Made by a program: the position numbers and the translations under genes. DNA of 64,000 nucleotides from Pseudomonas asplenii (GTDB taxonomy: Bacteria > Pseudomonadota > Gammaproteobacteria > Pseudomonadales > Pseudomonadaceae), in contig NZ_JSYZ01000009.1 of assembly GCF_001293465.1 (NCBI RefSeq), positions 139,078 to 203,077 on the forward strand, in the 5' to 3' direction. The notes beneath the pieces were generated by a model. It had not been told where the DNA came from, searched no databases, and was given only the letters and a program-made list of their open reading frames with translations. This document shows positions 29,495 through 50,578 of the stretch, one piece after another (position 1 is the first letter of the stretch; each line of letters opens with the position of its first letter).

Positions 29495-30363
29495 TGCTGA
29501 CCCTGACCCTCGGAACCTTCGCCCTGTCGATCAACCATCTGCTGTTGCTGCTGGCCCTCGCCCTGGCGACGCTGGTTGGCTGGTGGGTGGCCAAACGCGG
29601 TGGCGACAACCCGGAGTCGGTGCTGTTCAGCCTGTTCATCCTGGGCCTGCTGGCTGCCCGTGGCAGTTTCGTGATCGCCTACTGGAGCTACTTCCGCAAC
29701 GATCCGCTGCAGGTCCTCGATATCCGTGACGGCGGTTTCCTGCCCTGGCCCGGCCTGCTGGCGATCGTGCTCGGCGCCGTGGCGTGGGCCTGGCGCCGGC
29801 CGGCGCTGCGCAAGCCGCTGGGCTTCGGCCTGGGTAGCGGCCTGGCGTTCTGGCTGCTGGCGAGCTTCTCCACGACATTCTACGAGCAAGGCTCCCGCCT
29901 GCCGGCCATTACCCTGCTCAATGCCGACGGCCAGACGGTGCGTTTGAGCGACTACCAGGGCGGGCCGCTGGTGATCAACCTCTGGGCCACCTGGTGCCCA
30001 CCCTGCCGCCGGGAAATGCCGGTATTGCAAAAGGCCCAGCGCGAGCGCCAGGACGTGACCTTCCTGTTCGTCAACCAGGCCGAGAGCATGCAAAGCGTAA
30101 CCACCTTCCTCATGACCCAGGGCCTGAACCTCGACAACGTGCTGTTCGATGGCACCGGCCAACTGGCACAAAGCGTCGGTTCCATGGCCCTGCCCACCAC
30201 CCTCATGTACAACGCCGAAGGCCAACTGCTCGGCAGCCACCTGGGCGAATTGTCCGAGGCCAGCCTGGCACGCGCCCTGGAGAACTTCGGTCCGCCACAC
30301 CCCAACAAGGCCGTTCCGGCCACAGCAAGGAACCCGCTATGCCCTTCCACCGCCATCTGCTGA
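29494..30363 (+). CDS. TlpA/DsbE-like thioredoxin fold protein with N-terminal membrane region (PA2477 type)
   Basis: 289-residue protein whose first ~130 residues contain about three to four hydrophobic helices (NHLLLLLALALATLVGWWVA; FLPWPGLLAIVLGAVAWAW; GLAFWLLASFSTTF). A periplasmic thioredoxin domain follows with the active site ATWCPPCRREMP (~165-175) and a cis-proline loop MALPTT. WCPPC is typical of reducing TlpA/ResA-type proteins, so it is probably kept reduced by DsbD. The start codon overlaps the dsbD stop by one base (TAATG). Its partner substrate is unknown; the operon suggests it serves with DsbG in disulfide repair. Confidence 0.88.
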   Translation: MLTLTLGTFALSINHLLLLLALALATLVGWWVAKRGGDNPESVLFSLFILGLLAARGSFVIAYWSYFRNDPLQVLDIRDGGFLPWPGLLAIVLGAVAWAWRRPALRKPLGFGLGSGLAFWLLASFSTTFYEQGSRLPAITLLNADGQTVRLSDYQGGPLVINLWATWCPPCRREMPVLQKAQRERQDVTFLFVNQAESMQSVTTFLMTQGLNLDNVLFDGTGQLAQSVGSMALPTTLMYNAEGQLLGSHLGELSEASLARALENFGPPHPNKAVPATARNPLCPSTAIC

Positions 30364-31115
30364 ACCTGACCCTGGGCAGCGCCATCGGCGCCCTGCTGCT
30401 GCAGGCGCCCGTCCGGGCCGAGGAACTGCCCGCGCCGATCAGGAGCATTGAAGCCAAGGGCGCCAAAATCGTCGGCAGCTTCGATGCACCCGCCGGCCTG
30501 CGCGGCTATGCCGCCCAGTACCAGAACCGTGGCATGGCCCTGTACCTGACGGCCGATGGCAAGCATGTGATCGCCGGCAACCTGTATGACGCCGACGGCA
30601 AGGACCTGAGCCAGGCGCCGCTGCAGAAACTGGTGTACGGGCCGATGTCCAGGCAGGTCTGGGGCCAGATGGAAAAGAGCAACTGGATCGAGGACGGCAA
30701 GAAGGATGCACCGCGCATCGTCTATCTGTTCAGCGACCCGAACTGCCCCTACTGCAACATGTTCTGGGAGCAGGCCCGGCCCTGGGTCGAGTCCGGCAAG
30801 GTGCAGTTGCGGCACATCATGGTCGGAATCATCCGTGAAGACAGCCCGGCCAAGGCGGCCGCGCTGTTCGCCGCCAAGGACCCGCAACAGGCCCTGCACG
30901 ACCATGAGAAGGCCGGCAAGGGCAGTTCGCTCAAGCCGCTGGCGAAGATTCCGGCAGATATCCAGGCCAAGCTCGATGCCAACACGAAGCTGATGGATGA
31001 GCTGGAATTGTCGGCCACGCCGTCGATCTTCTACCTCGACGCCAATGGCGACCTGCAACAGCAACAGGGCGCGCCGTCGCCGGACAAGCTGGTGAAGATT
31101 CTCGGGCCGAAGTAA
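30339..31115 (+). CDS. dsbG: DsbG/DsbC-family periplasmic disulfide isomerase or reductase
   Basis: 258-residue secreted protein. The signal peptide (~1-26) ends APVRAEE; an N-terminal dimerisation domain (~27-95) is followed by a thioredoxin fold with the active site DPNCPYCNMFW (C-P-Y-C, ~129-132) and the cis-proline loop SATPSIFYLD. C-P-Y-C is the DsbC/DsbG-type motif. It overlaps the end of the preceding gene by 25 bases in another frame and starts at an ATG with AAGGA upstream. In P. aeruginosa DsbG (PA2476) protects single cysteines from oxidation. It is last gene of the operon; a REP-type repeat follows. Confidence 0.93.
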   Translation: MPFHRHLLNLTLGSAIGALLLQAPVRAEELPAPIRSIEAKGAKIVGSFDAPAGLRGYAAQYQNRGMALYLTADGKHVIAGNLYDADGKDLSQAPLQKLVYGPMSRQVWGQMEKSNWIEDGKKDAPRIVYLFSDPNCPYCNMFWEQARPWVESGKVQLRHIMVGIIREDSPAKAAALFAAKDPQQALHDHEKAGKGSSLKPLAKIPADIQAKLDANTKLMDELELSATPSIFYLDANGDLQQQQGAPSPDKLVKILGPK

Positions 31116-31147
31116 CCCTGCCGGCGATATCGGCCACGACCCCACAC

Positions 31148-31223
31148 CTGTAGGAGCAGGGCTTGCCCGCGAAGCTTTTGGCAGCCTCGAGGGCCCTTTC
31201 GCGGGCAAGCCACGCTCCTACAG
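31148..31223. repeat. REP-type inverted pair between dsbG and pvdL
   Basis: Two 26-base arms in inverted orientation, differing at two positions, each beginning CTGTAGGAGC and containing GGCTTGCCCGCGAA, separated by 24 bases. This is the classic Pseudomonas REP doublet. It lies between the ends of two converging genes, where such elements are common. Confidence 0.9.
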
Positions 31224-31324
31224 GCACGCGGGGTGCCCGAACCCGTAGTATCGATCGTTCGGGAATGCAGCCAGTTGACGCTCCCACGCAGAGCATGGGA
31301 GCGATCGGCAAGTGTCTCAGGGTT

Positions 31325-44338
<13,014 letters not shown>

Positions 44339-44361
44339 GGGGATTCCTGCCTGGAGTCGGC

Positions 44362-44499
44362 CAGGCTCTGTACGAAATGTATCTGCGCTCACCCAGGCTG
44401 CGTTGAAAACCGGCTCGGAGTGTTCATTGACTCCAGTCAATTGCGCTCGCCGGTTTTCGCCTTGCCTGGCCTTCACTCGAAAACATTTCCCACAGGCCC
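44362..44499. repeat. Large imperfect palindrome (MITE-like) between pvdG and pvdL
   Basis: About 138 bases whose outer ~50-base arms are inverted copies of each other with several mismatches. They share GGC(C/T)..CTGT..GAAATGT, then CAGGC and the perfect GAAAACCGGC/GCCGGTTTTC. A shorter inner hairpin AATTGACT..AGTCAAT lies between them. It has no open reading frame of note. The shape suggests a non-autonomous mobile element or a strong RNA secondary structure in the pvdG-pvdL transcript. Confidence 0.6.
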
Positions 44500-44549
44500 T
44501 AGCAAATGGGATTCGTGGAAAAGGCTGCGCCCGCGGCGCAGCAGGGGCG

Positions 44550-45308
44550 TCAGCTGGCGGCCTGGGCCAACTGGCGGGCCGCACTGTTGCGCCAGCGCGA
44601 CAGGTGCCCATCGGCATAGCGGCGCAAGTGACGCAACAGGGCGGTTTCCTGATCGATCAGGTAGAAGTGGTGCCCCTCGAACATGTCCAGGGAAAAACCG
44701 GTGGTGGTTTCCACCTGCCAGTCGAGCAGTTCGTCGGTCCGCACACTGTCCTGCCTGCCGCCGAACACGTGGATCGGCATCGCCAGCGGTTCGCGGGTGC
44801 CGTACCGGAAACTGCCGCACAACAGGAAGTCGGCGCGCAGGATCGGCAGCATCAGTTGCATCAGGTCGTGGTTGGCCAGCGTCTCTTCGGTCGTCCCCTT
44901 GAGCTCGCGCAAGCGCGCCATCAGTTGCTCGTCGGTCCTGGCCTGGGCGTATTCGCTGACATCGCGCCGCGAGGGCCCGGCCGTGGCCGAAGTGAACAGC
45001 GCCAGTGGCGCCGGCAACCCACGTGAACGCAGCACGTGAGCCAGTTCGAAGGCCAGCAGGCCGCCCAGGCTATGGCCGAACAACGCATAGGGACCCTCCA
45101 GTTCCGCGGCGATTTCATCCGCCAACTGGTTGGCCAGCCGGACGATGTCGCTCTGCAGCGGTTCGTTCATGCGCATGCCGCGACCGGGCAACTCCAGCGG
45201 CCGTATCTGCAGCCACTGCGGCATATGACGGCGCCAGCGGCTGTAGACCATGGCACTGGCGCCGGAATAAGGCAGACAGAACAGGCGAAGGCTCAGGGAG
45301 GTGCTCAT
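44550..45308 (-). CDS. pvdG: PvdG, type II (editing) thioesterase
   Basis: 252-residue alpha/beta-hydrolase thioesterase of the GrsT family. It removes wrong or stalled groups from the T domains of the pyoverdine synthetases in the cytoplasm. The nucleophile is S80 ([14 protein letters not shown]), the acid is D187 (FGGRQDSV) and the histidine is H214 (EGHHFYL). The ATG at 45308 begins [19 protein letters not shown], the usual type II start. It is first gene before pvdL with a PvdS-type box 88 bases upstream, and is divergent from pvdS, the same arrangement as in P. aeruginosa. Confidence 0.95.
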   Translation of the reverse strand: MSTSLSLRLFCLPYSGASAMVYSRWRRHMPQWLQIRPLELPGRGMRMNEPLQSDIVRLANQLADEIAAELEGPYALFGHSLGGLLAFELAHVLRSRGLPAPLALFTSATAGPSRRDVSEYAQARTDEQLMARLRELKGTTEETLANHDLMQLMLPILRADFLLCGSFRYGTREPLAMPIHVFGGRQDSVRTDELLDWQVETTTGFSLDMFEGHHFYLIDQETALLRHLRRYADGHLSRWRNSAARQLAQAAS

Positions 45309-45395
45309 GCCCAGCCACCGTTGCGATTAACCATTGCGCCCTCCTCACGGGTCTCGATCCTTGACCGGGTCGCTCGCCCGGCCTGTCAACTGAGA

Positions 45396-45419
45396 ACGGA
45401 TGGCAATGGCAAATAATTA
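45396..45419 (-). promoter_or_regulatory. PvdS-type promoter (TAATT variant) before pvdG-pvdL
   Basis: Minus strand: TAATT (45419-45415), 16 bases, CGT (45398-45396), preceded by AC. The CGT is 88 bases from the pvdG ATG. I find no second such box in the pvdG-pvdL gap, so this one probably serves both genes. Confidence 0.68.
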
Positions 45420-45516
45420 GTCCCCGGCGTTGCGCCGACGACGAGTACGTCAGGGCCGAAAAGGTGCGTCATGATCCAGTAACGCACTACGAGGCATCAT
45501 TAGTTCTACTTCTCAA

Positions 45517-45545
45517 TTGACAATCATTATCATTAAGCATAATTT
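45517..45545 (+). promoter_or_regulatory. sigma70 promoter of pvdS
   Basis: TTGACA (45517-45522), a 17-base spacer and TAATTT (45540-45545): a near-consensus housekeeping promoter directed at pvdS. Transcription should start about 60 bases before the pvdS ATG. The Fur-box-like sequence covers the -35 end and the spacer. Confidence 0.82.
45519..45537. promoter_or_regulatory. Fur-box-like operator over the pvdS promoter
   Basis: GACAATCATTATCATTAAG, read on the opposite strand, matches the 19-base Fur consensus GATAATGATAATCATTATC at 15 of 19 positions by my count. Its position inside the pvdS promoter explains how iron-loaded Fur would block pvdS, as is known in P. aeruginosa. Confidence 0.8.
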
Positions 45546-45614
45546 GTCGCTCGATGTGTAGCCAGACGCCTACAGGCGCTCGGCCTACGACCTATTCGAA
45601 ACAAGGTGATTTCC

Positions 45615-46163
45615 ATGACGGAACAAGTATCCACAAGCAGGTGTGATTCACCGTTACTCCAGGCGTTTGTCGACAACCGCCTGATTCTGGTCAAGATCGC
45701 CGCGCGCATCACCGGCTGCCGGTCGCGCGCCGAAGACGTGGTACAGGACGCGTTTTTCCGCCTGCAGTCGGCACCGCAGATCACGTCGTCGTTCAAGGCC
45801 CAGCTCAGCTACCTGTTCCAGATCGTGCGCAACCTGGCGATCGACCACTATCGCAAGCAGGCTCTGGAACTGAAGTATGCAGGCCCGGAAGAGGAAGGCT
45901 TGAACGTGGTCATCCACGGTGCTTCGCCAGAAACCTCGCACATCAACTTCTCGACGCTGGAACACATCGCCGACGCGCTGACCGAGCTGCCGCAGCGCAC
46001 CCGCTACGCGTTCGAGATGTATCGCCTGCACGGCGTGCCGCAGAAGGACATCGCCAAGGAACTGGGCGTCTCGCCAACCCTGGTGAACTTCATGATTCGC
46101 GATGCGCTGGTGCATTGCCGCAAGGTCTCGGCCCACCGCAGCGACCACCTCGCCCGGCGCTGA
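45615..46163 (+). CDS. pvdS: PvdS, iron-starvation ECF sigma factor
   Basis: 182-residue ECF sigma factor, near-identical along its core to P. aeruginosa PvdS (LLQAFVDNRLILVKIAARITGCRSRAEDVVQDAFFRLQSAPQ). Region 2 lies at ~12-85 (DVVQDAFFRL; YLFQIVRNLAIDHYRKQ) and region 4 at ~115-170 (LTELPQRTRYAFEMYRLHG; KDIAKELGVSPTLVNFMIRDALVHC). It directs RNA polymerase to the TAAAT-N16/17-CGT promoters of the pyoverdine genes and is normally held by the anti-sigma factor FpvR, absent from this window. The ATG at 45615 has AAGGTG 9 bases upstream; a GTG three codons earlier lacks a site. Controlled by a Fur-box-like operator. Confidence 0.97.
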   Translation: MTEQVSTSRCDSPLLQAFVDNRLILVKIAARITGCRSRAEDVVQDAFFRLQSAPQITSSFKAQLSYLFQIVRNLAIDHYRKQALELKYAGPEEEGLNVVIHGASPETSHINFSTLEHIADALTELPQRTRYAFEMYRLHGVPQKDIAKELGVSPTLVNFMIRDALVHCRKVSAHRSDHLARR

Positions 46164-46196
46164 CCCGCGCCACCACGGCCCGGGAGTCCCACCTCA

Positions 46197-47009
46197 TCAG
46201 AGGTGGCGATTGACCGCATTGGTCGTGGGCATCACCTCGATCCGATAGGGCTGGAAGATCTTCAGCAACTCCCCATTGCCGCGCAGGCGTTCCAGCAACT
46301 GGCTGAACGCCTCTCCACTGATCGGCGCCTTCGGCCGCAACAACGCATAGTGGTGGTAGACCTGATCGATCCGGTCGGAAATCAGCAACTCCTTGGCCGT
46401 GCCCGGATTGCGGCTCAGGTAGTCGAACAGATACGAGCGCGTCACCAGTGCGATGTCCGCGCGCCCGCGCAACACCATCAACAGGTTGCTGTCGTGCGAG
46501 TAGGTCAACGTCGCATTGTAGGTCTCGGCCAGGTACTTGGGATCGGCATTGAACTGCGCGAACTCGTAGTGATAGCCACTGAACAACGCCAGCCGCTTGC
46601 CCTTGAGATCGGCGAAATAGCCCTGGCCGCGATCCGGCCTGCGCTGGGCGACGAACACCTCGGCATCCTCCAGCCCCATGTCGACATTGACATGGGCGAT
46701 GTCCTTCCAGCCCCACTCCGGATTCTCGAAGATCGCCATGTCGGTGCGGCCATCCTCGAAATCGCGAAAGCGCCGGGGAATCGAGGTCGGCACCAGCACG
46801 AAGTGATAGTCACTCTGCAGGGCATTGAGGGCTTCGGCCAGAAGTGGCAGCGCGCCAGTATCGACGCCCTGCTCAGGTCGAATGGTATAGGGAGGGAAGT
46901 GGGCGGCGCCGATCCTGACTTCCTGCGCCGCCGAGACCGGCTGGACCATCAGCAAGCCCAGCGCCAACCCTAGAACCCGGAACGCCGTCCGTACTGGCGA
47001 AAGCTTCAA
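46197..47009 (-). CDS. Periplasmic solute-binding protein, family 3-like
   Basis: About 270-residue secreted protein with a signal peptide (VLGLALGLLMVQPVSAAQ) and a bacterial extracellular solute-binding family 3 fold (VRIGAAHFPPYTIRPEQGVDTGALPLLAEALNAL; FADLKGKRLALFSGYHYEF; DIALVTRSYLFDYL). No permease or ATPase gene adjoins it, so it may be an orphan binding protein or a sensor-type partner. The start is uncertain: TTG at 47009 has AGGTGG at good distance and is preferred; TTG at 47015 is the alternative. It is convergent with pvdS, 33 bases between the two stops. No link to iron is visible in sequence. Confidence 0.78.
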   Translation of the reverse strand: MKLSPVRTAFRVLGLALGLLMVQPVSAAQEVRIGAAHFPPYTIRPEQGVDTGALPLLAEALNALQSDYHFVLVPTSIPRRFRDFEDGRTDMAIFENPEWGWKDIAHVNVDMGLEDAEVFVAQRRPDRGQGYFADLKGKRLALFSGYHYEFAQFNADPKYLAETYNATLTYSHDSNLLMVLRGRADIALVTRSYLFDYLSRNPGTAKELLISDRIDQVYHHYALLRPKAPISGEAFSQLLERLRGNGELLKIFQPYRIEVMPTTNAVNRHL

Positions 47010-47112
47010 GACCAACCACCTCGGATAAATATCGTTGTTATCACTAAGCTAGGCGCTTTTGTTCACTTAGACAACTTCACGCCGGTGAATTAATCACTTG
47101 CACAACACGCAC

Positions 47113-47736
47113 TTAGCTGTCCTTGAGAATCAATGCCAAGGCCTCATCGGCCAGCTGGTCCAGGGTCAGGCTGCCCTGGGGGCGAAACCAGGTGGTGGTC
47201 CAGGACAGGGCGCCGGTCAGAAAGCGCCGGACAATGAACACATCACCCTTGATATAGCCGGCATCGCGGGCCTCGCCGAGCACCTGCAGCCAGATCTGCT
47301 CATAGATATCGCGCAGCGCCAGGACCTTGGCCTGGGCCAGCGGCGAGAGTGAGCGCCACTCGTAGACCAGCACCGCCATGGCCTCGCCGGTACCGCCCAT
47401 GATCGACTGCAACTCGCAGCGGATCAGCGCCAGGACCCGCTCGCGCACGGTGTCGGCCTCGGCCAGGGACGCCCGCATCAGCGCGGTGTTGTAGAGGATG
47501 GTTTCCTCCATCACCGCCCGCAGGATCTCGTCCTTGCTCTTGAAGTGATGAAAGATGCTGCCGGACTGGATACCGATGGCACTGGCCAGATCACGCACCG
47601 TGGTGCGCTCGTAACCCTTGTTGCGAAACAGATGCGCGGCGGTTTGCAGCAGCTTGCCACGGGCGCTGTCCGGATCGGTCAGTTGCCCCGCCTGCACCAG
47701 ATCCCCCATGACCTGCTGGGCTTGTTGCTCGTTCAC
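47113..47736 (-). CDS. atuR: AtuR, TetR-family repressor of the terpene genes
   Basis: 207-residue TetR regulator. The DNA-binding helices lie at ~27-72 (AAHLFRNKGYERTTVRDLASAIGIQSGSIFHHFKSKDEIL), followed by the ligand-binding C-terminal domain. I chose the GTG at 47736 because GAGGAGA precedes it; the frame is open upstream without conserved sequence. It is divergent from atuA, and two mirrored palindromes in the gap fit the operators known for AtuR, which represses atuABCDEF(GH) until citronellol or geraniol degradation products are present. Identity rests on family and locus. Confidence 0.9.
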   Translation of the reverse strand: MNEQQAQQVMGDLVQAGQLTDPDSARGKLLQTAAHLFRNKGYERTTVRDLASAIGIQSGSIFHHFKSKDEILRAVMEETILYNTALMRASLAEADTVRERVLALIRCELQSIMGGTGEAMAVLVYEWRSLSPLAQAKVLALRDIYEQIWLQVLGEARDAGYIKGDVFIVRRFLTGALSWTTTWFRPQGSLTLDQLADEALALILKDS

Positions 47737-47809
47737 GGCATTCTCCTCAATTCTGGTACACGCCCGGAAACCGGGAGGTTGCGCGCGCAATTTAAGCCGA
47801 CAGAGGCGC

Positions 47810-47825
47810 CCAAGCAAGCGCTTGG
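47810..47825. promoter_or_regulatory. AtuR operator 1
   Basis: Inverted repeat CCAAGC-AAGC-GCTTGG between atuR and atuA. It is the exact reverse complement of operator 2, with centres 43 bases apart. AtuR of P. aeruginosa is reported to bind two inverted-repeat sites in this gap. Confidence 0.78.
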
Positions 47826-47851
47826 GGCAAACTGGCGAACGGGGTTTACAA

Positions 47852-47869
47852 ACCAAGCGCTTGCTTGGT
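47852..47869. promoter_or_regulatory. AtuR operator 2
   Basis: Inverted repeat ACCAAGC-GCTT-GCTTGGT, 34 bases before the atuA ATG. The core is the reverse complement of operator 1. This site is nearest atuA and is likely to block its transcription start. Confidence 0.78.
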
Positions 47870-47902
47870 AGCCTCGTTCCAACTCTTGCGGAGATCGTGC
47901 GA

Positions 47903-49693
47903 ATGAACAGGACGGTTCGTGTCGGTTGTGCCAGTGCCTTCTGGGGCGATACCTCCACCGCCGCGCGGCCGCTGGTGGAGCACGGCAGGCTGGACTACCT
48001 GGTGTTCGACTACCTGGCGGAGATCACCATGTCGATCCTGGCCGGGGCACGCATGAAGGATCCCCAGGCCGGTTACGCCACGGACTTCGTCGAGGTGCTC
48101 GAACCGCTGCTCGGGGATATCGCCCGACAGGGGATCCGCGTCATCAGCAACGCTGGCGGGGTCAACCCGCAGGCCTGCGCCGCCGCGTTGCAGCAGGCCT
48201 GCGACAAGGCCGGTGTGCCCTTGAAGATCGCCGTGCTGCTGGGTGACGACCTGCAAACGAAATCCCGGCAACTGGCCGCCGATGGCATCACCGAAATGTT
48301 CAGCGGCGCGCCCCTGCCAGCGATGTGCGTCTCCATCAACGCCTACCTGGGCGCACCGGGCATCGTCGAGGCCCTGCGCCTGGGCGCGGACATCGTGATC
48401 ACCGGACGGGTGGTGGACAGCGCAGTGGTCAGCGCGGCTCTGGTGCATGAATTCGGCTGGGCCTGGGACGACTACGACAAGCTGGCCCAGGCGGCGCTGG
48501 CCGGGCATATCATCGAATGCGGCGCCCAATGTACCGGCGGCAACTTCACCGACTGGCGCGACGTGCCGGACTACGAACATATCGGTTTCCCGATCGTCGA
48601 GGTTGGTGCCGATGGCGACTTTCTGGTGAGCAAGCCGGAGGGCTCCGGCGGACTGGTTTCACCGCTGAGCGTCGGCGAGCAACTGCTGTACGAAATCGGC
48701 GACCCACGGGCCTACCGGCTGCCGGATGTGATCTGCGACTTCACCCGGGTGAGCCTGGTCCAGCGGGCCGAGAACGTCGTCGCCGTACAGGGTGCCAGGG
48801 GCCTGCCGCCCACCGGGCAGTACAAGGTCAGCGCCACCTGGGCCGATGGTTTCCGCTGCACCGCCAGTTGCCTGATCGCCGGCATCGATGCCGTGGACAA
48901 GGCCCGCCGCGTCAGCCAGGCAATCATCGACAAGACCTCGCAGATGTTCCAGCTACGCGGTTGGGCCCCCTACAGCGAGGTGAACATCGAACTGCTGGGC
49001 AGCGAGGCCAGCTACGGCCCCCATGGCCGACGCCAGGACAGCCGCGAAGTGGTGATCAAGCTCGCCGTGCGCCATCCGAGCAAGCAGGCGCTGATCCTGT
49101 TCTCCCGGGAAATCGCCCAGGCTGCCACGGGCATGGCGCCGGGCCTGACCGGGATCGTCGGTGGCCGGCCGACGGTGTACCCGCTGATCCGGCTGTTTTC
49201 GTTCCTGGTCGACAAGCAGATCTGCGAGCTGGGCGTGCGTATCGGTGAACAGACGCACCCGTGCGCCCTGCCCGTGCTGCCGGCCTTCGAGCCGTCCGGA
49301 ATTGCCGAAGATCTCCCGCCGCCCCTGCCGCAAGGCCCGGCCGAGACCAGCGTGCCACTGGTCCGGCTGGCGGTGGCCCGCTCCGGCGACAAGGGCAATC
49401 ACAGCAACATCGGCGTCATGGCCCGGCGCCCGGAATACCTGCCGTGGATTGCCGCGGCGCTGACCCCGGCCGCGGTCGTCGACTGGATGGGCCACGTGCT
49501 CGACCCTCTGCTCGGGCGCGTCGAACGCTGGTACCTGCCCGGCAGCCACAGCCTGAATTTCCTCCTGGAAAACGCCCTGGGCGGTGGCGGAGTCGCCAGC
49601 CTGCGCATCGACCCGCAGGGCAAGGCCTTTGCCCAGCAACTGCTGGAATACCCGATCGCCGTACCGCAACAGCTTGCCGACCAACTTGCCTGA
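47903..49693 (+). CDS. atuA: AtuA, acyclic terpene utilisation protein
   Basis: 596-residue protein of the AtuA family (formerly DUF1446), needed for growth on citronellol and geraniol but of unknown reaction. The N-terminal domain (VRVGCASAFWGDTSTAARPLVEHGRLDYLVFDYLAEITMSIL) and the following SNAGGVNPQACAAAL and DIVITGRVVDSAVVSAALVHEFGW stretches are family hallmarks. A smaller C-terminal domain (~510-590; PLVRLAVARSGDKGNHSNIGVMAR) resembles the AtuA-like ferredoxin-fold unit. I chose the ATG at 47903 (MNRTVRVG) with GGAG upstream; the open frame before it belongs to the atuR region. First gene of the operon. Confidence 0.93.
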   Translation: MNRTVRVGCASAFWGDTSTAARPLVEHGRLDYLVFDYLAEITMSILAGARMKDPQAGYATDFVEVLEPLLGDIARQGIRVISNAGGVNPQACAAALQQACDKAGVPLKIAVLLGDDLQTKSRQLAADGITEMFSGAPLPAMCVSINAYLGAPGIVEALRLGADIVITGRVVDSAVVSAALVHEFGWAWDDYDKLAQAALAGHIIECGAQCTGGNFTDWRDVPDYEHIGFPIVEVGADGDFLVSKPEGSGGLVSPLSVGEQLLYEIGDPRAYRLPDVICDFTRVSLVQRAENVVAVQGARGLPPTGQYKVSATWADGFRCTASCLIAGIDAVDKARRVSQAIIDKTSQMFQLRGWAPYSEVNIELLGSEASYGPHGRRQDSREVVIKLAVRHPSKQALILFSREIAQAATGMAPGLTGIVGGRPTVYPLIRLFSFLVDKQICELGVRIGEQTHPCALPVLPAFEPSGIAEDLPPPLPQGPAETSVPLVRLAVARSGDKGNHSNIGVMARRPEYLPWIAAALTPAAVVDWMGHVLDPLLGRVERWYLPGSHSLNFLLENALGGGGVASLRIDPQGKAFAQQLLEYPIAVPQQLADQLA

Positions 49694-49705
49694 GGGACCG
49701 TGACC

Positions 49706-50575
49706 GTGGCCTATGCTTCCGTGTTCAAACCCGATCTATTCAACGGCCAGACGATCCTGGTCACCGGTGGCGGCAGCGGTATCGGCCGCTGCACCGCCCA
49801 CGAACTGGCGGCCCTCGGCGCCCGCGTACTGCTGGTGGGGCGCAAGGCGGAAAAACTGCAACAGGTCGCCGCCGAGATCGTCGAAGATGGCGGCAGCGCG
49901 GCCTGGCAAAACTGTGATATCCGTGACGAGGACGCCGTGAAGCGGTTGGTCGCCGAACTGATTTCCGAACATGGCCCGATCCATGGGCTGGTCAACAATG
50001 CCGGCGGCCAATACCCGGCCCCCCTGGCCTCGATCAACCAGAAAGGCTTCGAGACCGTGCTGCGCACCAACCTGGTCGGCGGCTTCCTGGTGGCCCGGGA
50101 GGTCTTCAACCAGTCCATGAGCCGCCAGGGTGGCAGCATTGTGAACATGCTCGCCGACATGTGGGGCGGCATGCCCGGCATGGGCCACTCCGGTGCCGCC
50201 CGCGCCGGCATGGACAATTTCACCAAGACCGCCGCCTTCGAGTGGGGCCACGCCGGGGTGCGGGTCAATGCCGTCGCGCCGGGCTGGATCGCCTCCAGCG
50301 GCATGGACACCTACGAGGGAGCGTTCAGGCAGATCATCCCGACCCTGCGCGAGCATGTGCCACTCAAGCGCATCGGCACCGAATCGGAAGTCAGCGCGGC
50401 GATCGTCTTCCTGCTCAGCCCGGCGGCCGCCTTCATCAGCGGCACCACCCTGCGCATCGACGGCGCCGCCAGCCTCGGCAGCCGTGCCTGGCCCTTGTCA
50501 CCGGCGCGCAACAGCGAGTCGTACAACGGTTTCCATCGGGCCTACCTGCCGGATGTGCTCAAGGACAAGGAGTGA
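49706..50575 (+). CDS. atuB: AtuB, short-chain dehydrogenase
   Basis: 289-residue SDR oxidoreductase. The NAD(P) site is TGGGSGIGRC (~20-29), with the NNAGG motif at ~95. The usual Y-x-x-x-K segment is changed: at the expected place the sequence reads GHSGAARAGMDNFTKTAA, with no Tyr, as in 2,4-dienoyl-CoA-reductase-like SDRs. It is thought to act on terpenoid intermediates in the atu pathway; the exact step is not settled. Two GTG codons compete: 49706, 8 bases after GAGGGA, is preferred over 49700. It follows atuA by a dozen bases, and atuC begins just after its stop. Confidence 0.9.
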   Translation: MAYASVFKPDLFNGQTILVTGGGSGIGRCTAHELAALGARVLLVGRKAEKLQQVAAEIVEDGGSAAWQNCDIRDEDAVKRLVAELISEHGPIHGLVNNAGGQYPAPLASINQKGFETVLRTNLVGGFLVAREVFNQSMSRQGGSIVNMLADMWGGMPGMGHSGAARAGMDNFTKTAAFEWGHAGVRVNAVAPGWIASSGMDTYEGAFRQIIPTLREHVPLKRIGTESEVSAAIVFLLSPAAAFISGTTLRIDGAASLGSRAWPLSPARNSESYNGFHRAYLPDVLKDKE

Positions 50576-50578
50576 ACC

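Noticed and set aside
45464..45487. GTGCGT...ACGCAC inverted repeat near pvdS as an operator or terminator
   Set aside because: Only six-base arms with a 12-base loop and no T-run. It lies between two better-supported promoters and could arise by chance.
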